From: Deltaproteobacteria bacterium | Lineage (GTDB): Bacteria; Bdellovibrionota; O2-12-FULL-43-9; JACQJE01 | Reading direction: 5' to 3' | DNA length: 14,001 bases | Assembly (NCBI GenBank): GCA_016205125.1 | Contig: JACQJE010000190.1 | Span: 1 to 14,001 of the forward strand | Shown here: one piece after another, positions 6,511 through 13,996 of the stretch | How the letters are laid out: every line of letters begins with the position of its first letter | Position numbering within the stretch: the stretch's first letter is position 1 | Translations under genes and position numbers: made by a program | Notes under the pieces: generated by a model | Told to the model about the DNA's origin: nothing | What the model saw: the letters and a program-made list of their open reading frames with translations, nothing else | Databases searched by the model: none

Positions 6511-6834
6511 ATGTCTGAGAGTGTTGTATTTTGTCATGGCTGTAGTGGACCACAACCCTTCGTTGAGCGCGTCGGATTTCGCGACAATTGTTCGACCTGC
6601 GCCACCGATCTTCACTGTTGCTTCAATTGCCATTTTTATGATGCGCGAGCACACAACCAGTGCAGAGAGCCGCAGGCCGACTATGTGAAAGACAAAGAGA
6701 GGGCAAACTACTGCGAATACTTTCGGCCCGCCTCAGGGGAAGAAATGGAGGGGCGGGGGTTTATGGGGAAGAGGAGCGCCCAGTCCAAAGCGGCGCTTGC
6801 GGCGGCAGAAAAGCTTTTCAGGAAGAAGGGTTGA
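6511..6834 (+). CDS. Small cysteine-rich, probably zinc-binding protein
   Basis: The 107-residue protein has nine cysteines, mostly in CxxC pairs: C8/C11, C27/C30, C36-C37/C40, then C51 and C68. Two four-cysteine metal sites are plausible: C8-C11-C27-C30 as a zinc ribbon, and C37-C40-C51-C68 as a second site. The stretch HNQCREPQADYVKDKERANY followed by CEYF resembles conserved small proteins found in several bacterial genomes but without known function. The C terminus is basic and Ala/Lys-rich. I start it at ATG 6511, 14 bases after the lipoprotein stop. An in-frame ATG at 6451 would overlap the lipoprotein gene by 46 bases and add 20 residues unlike the rest. No strong Shine-Dalgarno is visible, so it may depend on translation of the upstream gene. 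Confidence 0.78.
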   Translation: MSESVVFCHGCSGPQPFVERVGFRDNCSTCATDLHCCFNCHFYDARAHNQCREPQADYVKDKERANYCEYFRPASGEEMEGRGFMGKRSAQSKAALAAAEKLFRKKG

Positions 6835-6886
6835 AATCGGAATCGCGCTTGTCTTTAAGAAGCAGATCGCCTAAAAATACCAGCGT

Positions 6887-8740
6887 ATGAGCTTATTTCC
6901 CTACCTTCGTCGTCAACGCTGGCGCTACCTTCTCGGTATAGCCTTACTCCTCCTGACTGCCAGCTTCATCATGGCCATTCCCAAACTCGTGCAAAAAACC
7001 ATCGACCTCCTCCTCCGGATTCATTCCTCTGCAGAGATTGCCCCTTACTGCATTGCAATCATTGTACTTGCTCTGATCTTCTGCTGTGTGCGAATTGCCT
7101 CCCGCTATTTCATGTTCAATCCAGCGCGGACCATCGAATACGATATCCGCGGAGATTTTCTTGCCTTTCTTCTCGCTCAGCCGATTTCGTTCTTTCAGAA
7201 ACATGCGACGGGAGATCTCATGTCGCGCGCAACCAGTGATTTGGGAGCGGTGCGTGCCATGCTGGGCCCGGGAATTCTCAACGTTGTCAACACCCTCATT
7301 TACTTTACCTTTGCTTTAATCATGATGCTCTCAATCCATGCGCGCCTCACCCTCTATGCCCTCCTCCCTCTCTCTCTTCTCTTTCTGATGGCTAAACTTT
7401 CGTTTCGGAAAGTTTATGAAAGATCCCGCGCAGTTCAGGAACTGCTGGGTCAATTAAGCGGCCGCATAGAGAACCGCTTGAGAGGAATAACGATTCTCAA
7501 AGCATTCCATCGGGAAGAGCAGGAATCGGAAGAATTTGCGACAAAAAACGAATCGATGTACCAGGCACACTTAAAGCTTGCGCGCACGCGCTCCATGATG
7601 TCGGCTCTCTTTGGCGTGGCGGGAAGTTTTAGTACAGTCATTCTGCTCGGCTATGGCGGCTTTTCGATTCTGAATCACACGCTGACGCTTGGAGAATTTG
7701 TCGCCTTCAACAGCTACCTCGCCCTTCTTGCCGGCCCCACAATCGCGCTCGGCTGGGTGCTCAACTCCATCCAGAGAGGAGTGGCTGCGTTTGAGCGCCT
7801 CCGCCCTTACTTGCGGGATCAGAGGAAGATCCTTCGCGGATCCTTCACTGCGTCCAAGGACATGGTTTACCCTCGAGCGAAGCGAAGGGCTCAGGATGAC
7901 AAAAGTCATAAAAATGTTTCCCGGAGTCACACCAGCAGGTTTGGCGCGATAAGGCGAGCCCGAAGAAGATTTAAAGGAGAGATTCGGTTTGAGGGGGTCG
8001 CCTTTCAATATCCAAACGCCGGCTCAAACTCTTTTGTACTGCAGAATCTTTCACTCCCGATTCCGGCGGGATCCACACTCGGCATTGTCGGTCCGATCGG
8101 GGCAGGCAAAAGCACGCTCGTTAAATTAATTCCACGCTTATTTGAAAAGAATGAAGGGAAGATCAGCCTGGACAGCGAAGATCTTTCTGGCATTGATCCT
8201 GGAGAGCTGAGATCTGCTATCGGTTTTGTCCCCCAGGAAGCCTTTCTCTTTTCCAGGACACTTGAAGAGAATATCTTGTTCGGCCTCAATCGGAAAGTCT
8301 CTAAAGAAGAGAAGGATCGGCTCGCTTCAGAAGCGGCAAGGCATGCTCAACTGTCAGGAGAAATTGATCTCCTTCCCGGAAAATTGCACACCGTCGTCGG
8401 AGAAAGGGGGGTAACCCTCTCTGGAGGACAGAGAAGCAGAGTGGCCATCGCGCGAGCTCTTGTCGGTGATCACGACATTTACATTTTCGATGACGCGCTC
8501 GCCAATATCGATAGCGGAACAGAGCACCAGATTCTCATCTCTCTCAGGAATCTCCTCTCTGGAAAGACCCTGATCTTTGTGGCGCACCGTCTCTCCGCAA
8601 TTCGGGAGTGTGATCAAATTATTGTTCTGGAAAATGGAAGAATGACACAGAGGGGGATTCACAAAACCCTTCTCGAAGAGAAAGACGGATATTACGCGCG
8701 AACGTATCGCATTCAACAGCTGGAAGCGCATCTGGAGTAA
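6887..8740 (+). CDS. ABC exporter half with degenerate Walker B (MdlA-like)
   Basis: The 617-residue protein is a fused membrane and ATPase subunit. An N-terminal six-helix exporter domain (about 1-300) is followed by an ATPase domain. The ATPase domain has Walker A GPIGAGKST (402-410), Q-loop FVPQEAFLFS, the canonical signature LSGGQ (511-515), Walker B IFDD and H567. The catalytic Glu after Walker B is Asp536, which marks this as the non-hydrolysing half of a heterodimer such as MdlA, TM287 or LmrC. The partner follows after two bases. A linker of roughly 50 residues (about 310-362) is unusually long and basic and includes an in-frame REP-like repeat (7826-7909). The substrate is unknown. 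No clear ribosome-binding site precedes the ATG. Confidence 0.93.
   Translation: MSLFPYLRRQRWRYLLGIALLLLTASFIMAIPKLVQKTIDLLLRIHSSAEIAPYCIAIIVLALIFCCVRIASRYFMFNPARTIEYDIRGDFLAFLLAQPISFFQKHATGDLMSRATSDLGAVRAMLGPGILNVVNTLIYFTFALIMMLSIHARLTLYALLPLSLLFLMAKLSFRKVYERSRAVQELLGQLSGRIENRLRGITILKAFHREEQESEEFATKNESMYQAHLKLARTRSMMSALFGVAGSFSTVILLGYGGFSILNHTLTLGEFVAFNSYLALLAGPTIALGWVLNSIQRGVAAFERLRPYLRDQRKILRGSFTASKDMVYPRAKRRAQDDKSHKNVSRSHTSRFGAIRRARRRFKGEIRFEGVAFQYPNAGSNSFVLQNLSLPIPAGSTLGIVGPIGAGKSTLVKLIPRLFEKNEGKISLDSEDLSGIDPGELRSAIGFVPQEAFLFSRTLEENILFGLNRKVSKEEKDRLASEAARHAQLSGEIDLLPGKLHTVVGERGVTLSGGQRSRVAIARALVGDHDIYIFDDALANIDSGTEHQILISLRNLLSGKTLIFVAHRLSAIRECDQIIVLENGRMTQRGIHKTLLEEKDGYYARTYRIQQLEAHLE
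7826..7909 (+). repeat. REP-like repeat copy embedded in the ABC exporter coding sequence
   Basis: Three blocks here match the intergenic palindrome at 11536-11603: AAGATCCTTCGC (7826-7837), GAGCGAAGCGAAGG (7875-7888) and GCTCAGGATGACAAA. The last two are joined directly instead of standing in opposite arms. The segment is open in the reading frame and encodes the basic linker piece around PRAKRRAQDDKSH between the membrane and ATPase domains. It looks like a mosaic or partly decayed copy tolerated in a flexible region. Confidence 0.75.
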
Positions 8741-8742
8741 TT

Positions 8743-10599
8743 GTGAAGCGGGAACCTATTCTTCTGCTCGATGAGGAAAGTGAAGAGATCTGGGGAAGGG
8801 CCTTCGACCGCCGCCTTCTCCTGCGGCTTTACCATTACATTCGCCCTCATCGCCCCCTGTTGATCCTCTCGCTCGTTCTCCTCCCGTCAGTTGCTCTCTT
8901 TCAACTGGCTCAACCCCTCCTGATAAAACTAGTCATCGACACCTTTCTCACTCAGGACCCGTCCAATGGCATCCTCCTCTACCTGAAAGAGCATTTCACT
9001 CCAAAAGAGGGGATTCTGTTTCTGTCGCTGATCTTCTTTGCCGCACTCTCTCTGGAACATCTGTTTCGGGCACTGCAGCTTCAGACGATGCAAAAGCTGG
9101 GGAGTCTGACGATGAGAGACTTGAGGCAGGATGTCTACGATCACACCTGCCGCCTCCCGATGACGTTCCTCGACAAACAACCGGTTGGCCGCCTCGTCAC
9201 GCGAGCCACAAATGACATCGAAGCCCTTCAGGAAATGTTTGTCTCCGGGCTCGTGACCGTAGTGGGCGATCTGGCACTCCTCATGGGGATTGTCATCGTC
9301 CTTTTTTCTCTCAGCTGGAAACTCGCGCTGGTCGTCTACGCCATTGTTCCGATTCTTCTGCTCGCCACCTGGTACTTCCGAATGCAAATTCGTTCAGCCT
9401 TTCGGGATATCCGGATCAGGATTGCCAAAATCAACGCCTTTTTGTCCGAGCAGATATCGGGGATGTCCGTCATACGCCTCTTCAACCGCGAAACTGCAAA
9501 CTTCGCTGAATTTGACAAGATCAATAAAGCTCACTACAGGGCGCATCTCCGCTCGATCTCGAATGACGCCATACTCTATTCGATTGTCGAGGCCTTCGGC
9601 TCAATCGCCATCGGCTTGATGATCTGGTACGGAGGCGGAAGACAATTGACGGGTGAACTCACCCTTGGAACCCTTGTTGCCTTTATTGGATATATCGAAA
9701 AATTTTTTGGCCCCATCCGGGACCTCTCGAGCAAATACACCATCATGCAAGGAGCCATTGCTTCCCTGGAGAAAATATTTGAAATCCTGGATACACCCTC
9801 TGAGAAAATCCGCTCTTTGCCGCAGAAACTCAAAACAATGCGCCTGCGGGGAGAAATTGAATTTGAAAATGTGACCTTTTCGTATAATGACAATCAGCAC
9901 GCCGTACAACATATCTCTTTCTCCGTCTCACCCGGAGAGATGCTCGCCCTTGTCGGTGCAACAGGTGCAGGAAAATCGACACTCATTAAACTCCTCAATC
10001 GTTTTTACAGAAACGCTTCGGGAACGATCCAACTCGATGGCTGTCCCGTTGAAAAACTCGATCTCGACTTTTTGCGTCCTCAGATCGGCTACATTCAGCA
10101 GGATGCCCCTCTCTTCAACGATACAGTCGCTTACAATATTTCACTTGGAAGAAGGGATATGACGCTGAAGGAGATTGAAGAGGCTGCCAGGAAGGTTTCT
10201 GCAGACAGATTCATTCAAAGACTGCCGCAACGCTATAATGAGATCATCAGTGAAGGGGGGACCAATCTCTCCGCTGGTGAGAGACAGCTGATCGCTTTTG
10301 CTCGCGTGATTCTCTATGACCCGCCCATCCTGGTCTTTGATGAAGCGACTTCCAATATCGATGTCGAAACAGAATCTCTTTTACAAAGGGCAATAGAAAC
10401 CGTGACCCGCAACCGCACTACGATCGTCATCGCCCATCGCCTCTCCACCATCTGCTGCGCAGATCAGATCCTGGTCATGCACAAAGGAGAAATCAAAGAA
10501 CGAGGCAAACATGAAGAACTGCTGAGAAGCGGCGGTCTCTATCAGACACTTTACGAGTTACAATTCCAAAAAGCATCATCCTCCCACCCCAAAAAGTAA
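8743..10599 (+). CDS. ABC exporter half with intact catalytic Glu (MdlB-like)
   Basis: The 618-residue subunit has the same layout as its neighbour: six membrane helices, then an ATPase domain. The motifs are Walker A GATGAGKST (405-413), Q-loop YIQQDAPLFND, signature LSAGE (509-513), Walker B VFDEATSNID with catalytic E534, and H565. The signature departs from LSGGQ, as expected for the degenerate site of a heterodimer. Paired with the upstream subunit, one site combines this Walker A/B with the partner's LSGGQ (active) and the other combines the partner's Asp536 with this LSAGE (inactive). The start is GTG at 8743, two bases after the upstream stop, with GGAG at 8734-8737. Like MdlB or LmrD it should export lipids, drugs or peptides across the inner membrane. 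The substrate cannot be read from sequence. Confidence 0.94.
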   Translation: MKREPILLLDEESEEIWGRAFDRRLLLRLYHYIRPHRPLLILSLVLLPSVALFQLAQPLLIKLVIDTFLTQDPSNGILLYLKEHFTPKEGILFLSLIFFAALSLEHLFRALQLQTMQKLGSLTMRDLRQDVYDHTCRLPMTFLDKQPVGRLVTRATNDIEALQEMFVSGLVTVVGDLALLMGIVIVLFSLSWKLALVVYAIVPILLLATWYFRMQIRSAFRDIRIRIAKINAFLSEQISGMSVIRLFNRETANFAEFDKINKAHYRAHLRSISNDAILYSIVEAFGSIAIGLMIWYGGGRQLTGELTLGTLVAFIGYIEKFFGPIRDLSSKYTIMQGAIASLEKIFEILDTPSEKIRSLPQKLKTMRLRGEIEFENVTFSYNDNQHAVQHISFSVSPGEMLALVGATGAGKSTLIKLLNRFYRNASGTIQLDGCPVEKLDLDFLRPQIGYIQQDAPLFNDTVAYNISLGRRDMTLKEIEEAARKVSADRFIQRLPQRYNEIISEGGTNLSAGERQLIAFARVILYDPPILVFDEATSNIDVETESLLQRAIETVTRNRTTIVIAHRLSTICCADQILVMHKGEIKERGKHEELLRSGGLYQTLYELQFQKASSSHPKK

Positions 10600-10610
10600 T
10601 ACTTTTTGGG
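10588..10610. terminator. Hairpin overlapping the ABC exporter stop codon, likely bidirectional terminator
   Basis: CCCAAAAAGT and ACTTTTTGGG form a perfect 10-bp stem with a 3-base loop. The stop codon TAA (10597-10599) is at its tip. It lies between two convergent genes 46 bases apart, so it may end transcripts from both sides. There is no T-run after the stem. The T5 is inside it, so termination efficiency is uncertain. Confidence 0.55.
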
Positions 10611-10645
10611 AACCCTGGGCTGGTGGGTCTGCGGTTTCGATATTC

Positions 10646-10858
10646 TCATAAACCCTTTCGCAGCTTACTCTTTTCAGCCCGATAAATCTCCGTATAACTG
10701 CATCGGGCGCACGTCACCGTTGTAAAACGCCTGTTAGTTAATTTAAAAATCGTTGCCCAGAGCCCTCCCGCAACAAGCATCTCTCCAATGTCACATTGAG
10801 AATTGGAACATTTGGGACAATGAAAGTTAATTCTTTGTGTCAAATCTGATTTTTTCAT
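10646..10858 (-). CDS. Small zinc-ribbon protein (DUF2082-like)
   Basis: The 70-residue protein has a CPKC knuckle (C14, C17) and a second CARC knuckle (C50, C53) enclosing a region with RRFTTVTCARCSYTEIYR. This matches small nucleic-acid-binding zinc-ribbon proteins of the DUF2082 type. A further cysteine, C22, is not part of the usual quartet. I start at ATG 10858 because GGAG lies 7 bases upstream. A TTG at 10873 is in frame, but the nearby AGGAGG is only two bases from it. The partner and function are unknown. Confidence 0.8.
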   Translation of the reverse strand: MKKSDLTQRINFHCPKCSNSQCDIGEMLVAGGLWATIFKLTNRRFTTVTCARCSYTEIYRAEKSKLRKGL

Positions 10859-10881
10859 TGTTACACTCCACAAAACCTCCT

Positions 10882-10975
10882 GTAACTTCTCACTAACGTG
10901 AGGTTATCCCCCCCTCCCCCTTGATGGGGGAGGGTTTGGGTGGGGGTGCATATTCCTCAACTTATTGAGAAGTTT
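10882..10975. repeat. Palindromic intergenic repeat with GC-rich core hairpin
   Basis: A 9-bp perfect stem, CCCTCCCCC (10912-10920) and GGGGGAGGG (10926-10934), with loop TTGAT, is flanked by imperfect inverted ends: AACTTCTCACTAA on the left and TTATTGAGAAGTT (10962-10974) on the right. The nested inverted structure of about 94 bases resembles a small non-coding mobile repeat. It fills the space between two minus-strand genes. A related 12-base piece, CTTCTCAATAAG, also occurs near 4864. Confidence 0.6.
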
Positions 10976-10983
10976 CTTAACCC

Positions 10984-11496
10984 TCACCCCAACGCCTTGA
11001 GAATCTCCTTGCAAAAAGGAGGGAGATCCTCCGGCTGTCTTGAAGTAATCAGTTTTCCATCGACGATCACTTCCGCATCATGATACTGCGCGCCCGCATT
11101 GATCAGATCATCCCTGATGGCAAGATAGCCTGTGACCTTTTTCCCTTTCAGAATACCCGCCGACACCAAGACAGAACCCGCATGACAGATGGCCGCTACG
11201 ACTTTCCCCTTCTCAAACATCTGACGCACAAAATCGACCGCAGGTTTGTGTCTGCGAATATAGTCCGGAGCCCAGCCTCCCGGGATAATCACTGCGTCTG
11301 CCAGAGAGGCCGAACATTCCTCAAAAGAGAGATCTGCCTCCGCAGGATATCCGAACTTCCCTACACATTTCTCTTTCTGGTGACTCGCGATCTCTACCGC
11401 ATGCCCCGCCTCTTTCATCCGGTAATAGGGATACCACAGCTCCATGTCTTGATAACTCTGCGCCGCCAAGAGAATAATTCTTTTGCCACTATCCAT
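10984..11496 (-). CDS. DJ-1/PfpI-family protein
   Basis: The 170-residue product is of PfpI/YhbO type: E19 in QDMELWYP, the nucleophile-elbow AAICHAG with C104 followed by H105, and the closing SRQPEDLPPF segment. These proteins form oligomers and are reported as proteases or as deglycase/glyoxalase-like enzymes that protect against reactive carbonyls. The true activity is disputed in the family. I start at ATG 11496 rather than 11502 because AGGGAG is directly adjacent to the upstream ATG but 6 bases from this one. It is divergent from trxB, consistent with a stress-related neighbourhood. Confidence 0.9.
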   Translation of the reverse strand: MDSGKRIILLAAQSYQDMELWYPYYRMKEAGHAVEIASHQKEKCVGKFGYPAEADLSFEECSASLADAVIIPGGWAPDYIRRHKPAVDFVRQMFEKGKVVAAICHAGSVLVSAGILKGKKVTGYLAIRDDLINAGAQYHDAEVIVDGKLITSRQPEDLPPFCKEILKALG

Positions 11497-11535
11497 CAGC
11501 ATCTCCCTCTGTATTGAGTTGTCGAGGTCCCTCTT

Positions 11536-11603
11536 TAAGATCCTTCGCTTCGCTCAGGATGACAAACTGCTTACTGTCATCCTGAGCGAAGCGAAGGATC
11601 TTA
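11536..11603. repeat. 29-bp perfect palindrome (REP-like element)
   Basis: The left arm runs TAAGATCCTTCGC through GGATGACA (11536-11564) and the right arm is its exact reverse complement (11575-11603), with a 10-base loop AACTGCTTAC. The core GAGCGAAGCGAAGG is typical of dispersed repeats seen across many bacterial genomes. It lies between the divergent PfpI and trxB genes, so a terminator role is unlikely. The arms could form a cruciform or a structured 5' leader. Confidence 0.85.
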
Positions 11604-11729
11604 TTCACTTATCAAAAAAATCTCAAAATTGACAAATTCTTCTACCGTATGGCACAAATCGCGTGGGTGCATTTTTACAAATCTGCAGAGATAGAAGGAG
11701 CGCCAATCGGAAAAGGCGAAAGTGACACA

Positions 11730-12674
11730 ATGACAGAGACCCCCTTTAAAGAGCGCGAAAATCTCATCATTCTTGGCTCAGGCCCAGCAGGTCTGACGGC
11801 CGCAATCTATGCCGCACGAGCCAATCTGGAACCTCTTGTCTTGGAAGGATATGAAGCAGGCGGTCAGCTCATGCTGACTACAGAAGTGGAAAATTATCCC
11901 GGTTTCCCAAACGGCATTCTCGGCCCCGAGATGATGCGCCTCTTTAGAGAGCAGGCAATCCGCTTTGGCACTCGCTGTCTTCAGATAGACGCCACAAAAG
12001 TCGATTTCTCCAAGCATCCTTTTCAGATTTGGGCGGAAGACAAACTCTTTAAAACAAGCGCTGTCATCATTGCCACAGGGGCCTCTGCCAATCTTCTCGG
12101 CCTCCCTTCCGAATCCAGACTCCTCGGTCACGGGGTCTCTACGTGTGCCACTTGCGATGGGGCATTCTTTAAAGGGGATGAAATCACCGTGATCGGCGGG
12201 GGGGACAGTGCCGTCGAAGAGGCGATTTTTCTCACCCGATTTGCCTCTAAAGTCACCCTCATCCATCGGCGCGATCAGCTCCGCGCATCCAAGATCGTGC
12301 AGGAGCGCGCGTTCAAGAACCCAAAGATTCATTTTCAGTGGAACAGCGTGCCAACGGAGTTCCTAGGTGAGAAAACGCTGGAAGGCGTTCGAATCAAGAA
12401 CGTTCAGACCGGCAAAGAAGAGGCCCTCCCTTGCCTGGGGGCCTTTGTCGCAATTGGTCACACCCCCAATACAAAGATCTTCGCCCCTTATCTCGAACTC
12501 GACTCAAAAGGATATATCGTCATCCGCAATCAGACGAAGACCAATATCGATGGCATCTTCGTCGCAGGAGATGTTCAGGATGCCCGCTACCGTCAAGCTG
12601 TGACTGCCGCTGGAAGCGGCTGTATGGCCGCCTTAGACGCGGAGAAATATCTGGAAAGCCTCCCTCATCTTTAA
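11730..12674 (+). CDS. trxB: Thioredoxin reductase
   Basis: The 314-residue flavoenzyme has the FAD motif GSGPAGLTAAIYAAR (16-30), the GGQLMLTTEVENYPGF stretch, the redox-active C139-A-T-C142, the NADPH motif GGGDSAVEEA (156-165) with HRRDQLRAS, and the second FAD motif GIFVAGDVQDARYRQAV. It transfers electrons from NADPH to thioredoxin in the cytoplasm. The start at ATG 11730 gives the usual family length. An in-frame ATG at 11649 would add 27 residues not expected in TrxB. Neither has a good Shine-Dalgarno. A TTGACA at 11629-11634 may be part of its promoter, though I see no clear -10 to match it. No thioredoxin gene is adjacent in this window. Confidence 0.95.
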   Translation: MTETPFKERENLIILGSGPAGLTAAIYAARANLEPLVLEGYEAGGQLMLTTEVENYPGFPNGILGPEMMRLFREQAIRFGTRCLQIDATKVDFSKHPFQIWAEDKLFKTSAVIIATGASANLLGLPSESRLLGHGVSTCATCDGAFFKGDEITVIGGGDSAVEEAIFLTRFASKVTLIHRRDQLRASKIVQERAFKNPKIHFQWNSVPTEFLGEKTLEGVRIKNVQTGKEEALPCLGAFVAIGHTPNTKIFAPYLELDSKGYIVIRNQTKTNIDGIFVAGDVQDARYRQAVTAAGSGCMAALDAEKYLESLPHL

Positions 12675-12693
12675 TAGCAGAGGGTCTCTGCTA
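12675..12693. terminator. Hairpin between convergent trxB and methyltransferase genes
   Basis: TAGCAGAG and CTCTGCTA form a perfect 8-bp stem around GGT, starting right after the trxB stop and ending on the methyltransferase stop codon (TAG at 12693-12691). The two genes are 16 bases apart. Neither strand shows a strong T-run after the stem, so it may be a weak or factor-assisted bidirectional terminator. Confidence 0.5.
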
Positions 12694-13305
12694 CTTCACG
12701 CCCCAGCAGAGGTACTTGGTGCGGCAAGCGAAAAATTCCACCTCGACACCTTTGAGGTCTTCTTTCATCGCCTTCCACGCTTCGTGAGAATAATCGGCAT
12801 GCGACAAATACTTTCCAAAAAGTGCCACAAAGGGATTCACCACAGAGAGAAGACCCTCCGGATAGCGCACGTCCAGGACAACCAGACGGCCTCCGGGACG
12901 AATCCAAGTCACTGCCCGGTGGAGGACCGCTTCCCATTCGGGAAAAACGCAGACCGCGTAGGCACACAAAACCGCATCTACGGGGTACGGGACATTCATC
13001 TGCAAGGCGTCTTCATGGATGAGGCGGACATTTTTCCACCCCCCTTTTTCCACTCTCCGGTGGGCGACGGCTAACATCCCCTCGCTGTAATCGACGCCAA
13101 TGACCAGCCCTTTCTCTCCCACCGCTTTGACCAAGTGGGGCAAATTGAGCCCCGTGCCGCAAGCAAGGTCCATCACGACCGCCCCTGGCTTGATCTCCAG
13201 TTTGCGAACCGCGCGCGCCCGCCGACCAAGATAGATTTCTCTCAGATCGTATAATTTTGCCTGAATGTCATAGGAACGACGGATTTTTTCGATGTCTGCA
13301 GACAT
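12691..13305 (-). CDS. Class I SAM-dependent methyltransferase
   Basis: The 204-residue product has motif I VVMDLACGTG (43-52), an acidic residue after the second strand (GVDYSEGML, D72), a HEDALQM motif, and the post-motif RPGGRLVVLDVR. This is the UbiE/COQ5-like or generic small-molecule methyltransferase fold. The substrate cannot be deduced. The start ATG at 13305 has GGAGG 5 bases upstream. In-frame ATGs at 13317 and 13338 are less well supported. It converges on trxB with 16 bases between stops. Confidence 0.9.
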   Translation of the reverse strand: MSADIEKIRRSYDIQAKLYDLREIYLGRRARAVRKLEIKPGAVVMDLACGTGLNLPHLVKAVGEKGLVIGVDYSEGMLAVAHRRVEKGGWKNVRLIHEDALQMNVPYPVDAVLCAYAVCVFPEWEAVLHRAVTWIRPGGRLVVLDVRYPEGLLSVVNPFVALFGKYLSHADYSHEAWKAMKEDLKGVEVEFFACRTKYLCWGVK

Positions 13306-13363
13306 TTTCGCCTCCATCGGAGAACTTTCTGCACGCATGCCTCATTTAATCATCGGCATATTT

Positions 13364-13385
13364 CCAAAGGCGGTTTAACCTTTGG
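13364..13385. promoter_or_regulatory. Inverted repeat between divergent methyltransferase and ferritin-like genes
   Basis: CCAAAGG (13364-13370) and CCTTTGG (13379-13385) form a 7-base dyad with 8 bases between, in the 188-base divergent intergenic region. It may be an operator for a dimeric regulator. No regulator is identifiable and this is inference. Confidence 0.35.
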
Positions 13386-13493
13386 TATCAAAAGTTTCCA
13401 ACGCTTCGTCATCAAAAAAATAAAGTCTTCATACGCTCTGCCGATAAATACATATGTCTTCGATCACAGTCAGAAAGATGGGGGGAAACGCCG

Positions 13494-13976
13494 ATGAGCA
13501 GTACCAGCAATGAAAAAATCATTTCTCTTCTCAACGAAGCCCTTGCTCAGGAATATGCCTGCTTCATCCGCTACAGTACCCATGCCTCATGCGTAAAGGG
13601 GCCAAACAGCATGCCATTGAGAGAGCTCCTTAAAGAAATTGCAAAAGATGAATGGGAGCACGCCGACATGCTGAGAGAGCGCGTCGTGAGCCTCGGCGGA
13701 CAACCGACCCTCCAAGTCGAGAAAATCGAATATGCAGAAGATTTTGACGAAATTCTTAAGATCAACATGACGGAGGAAAGAGACGCCATTACCATGTATC
13801 AGGAGATCCTGCGCCTCGTACATGAAGAAAAAGCCCTGCTCCACGACCAACTGATGCACATATTAGCAGATGAATTCTGTCATCTCGAAAAATTGCAGAG
13901 ACTTCAGTCGCATGAAGAGGCGGCAGAAGTGGCACCGGTGCTCAAACAGGTCAAGTTTAAAACCAAAATCGCTTAA
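13494..13976 (+). CDS. Ferritin-like diiron protein (bacterioferritin/DPS-type)
   Basis: The 160-residue four-helix protein has a full set of candidate diiron ligands: E20 in AQEYACFIRY, E53 and H56 in DEWEHAD, E94 or E95 in TEERDAI, and E127 and H130 in ADEFCHLEK. The two ExxH pairs are typical of ferritin-like and bacterioferritin-like proteins that oxidise and store iron or detoxify peroxide. There is no conserved haem-ligand methionine that I can assign with confidence. The start ATG 13494 follows a G-rich GGGGGG stretch 8 bases upstream. It neighbours trxB and PfpI, consistent with oxidative-stress protection. A further gene begins 21 bases after its stop. Confidence 0.9.
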   Translation: MSSTSNEKIISLLNEALAQEYACFIRYSTHASCVKGPNSMPLRELLKEIAKDEWEHADMLRERVVSLGGQPTLQVEKIEYAEDFDEILKINMTEERDAITMYQEILRLVHEEKALLHDQLMHILADEFCHLEKLQRLQSHEEAAEVAPVLKQVKFKTKIA

Positions 13977-13996
13977 TTGAGTTGAAGGAGAAAAAA

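Noticed and set aside
7571..8008. Minus-strand 145-codon frame inside the first ABC gene
   Set aside because: Antisense shadow of a well-supported ABC exporter gene.
11649..11729. 27-residue N-terminal extension of TrxB
   Set aside because: TrxB proteins normally begin just before the FAD motif, as with ATG 11730. The extension has no ribosome-binding site either.
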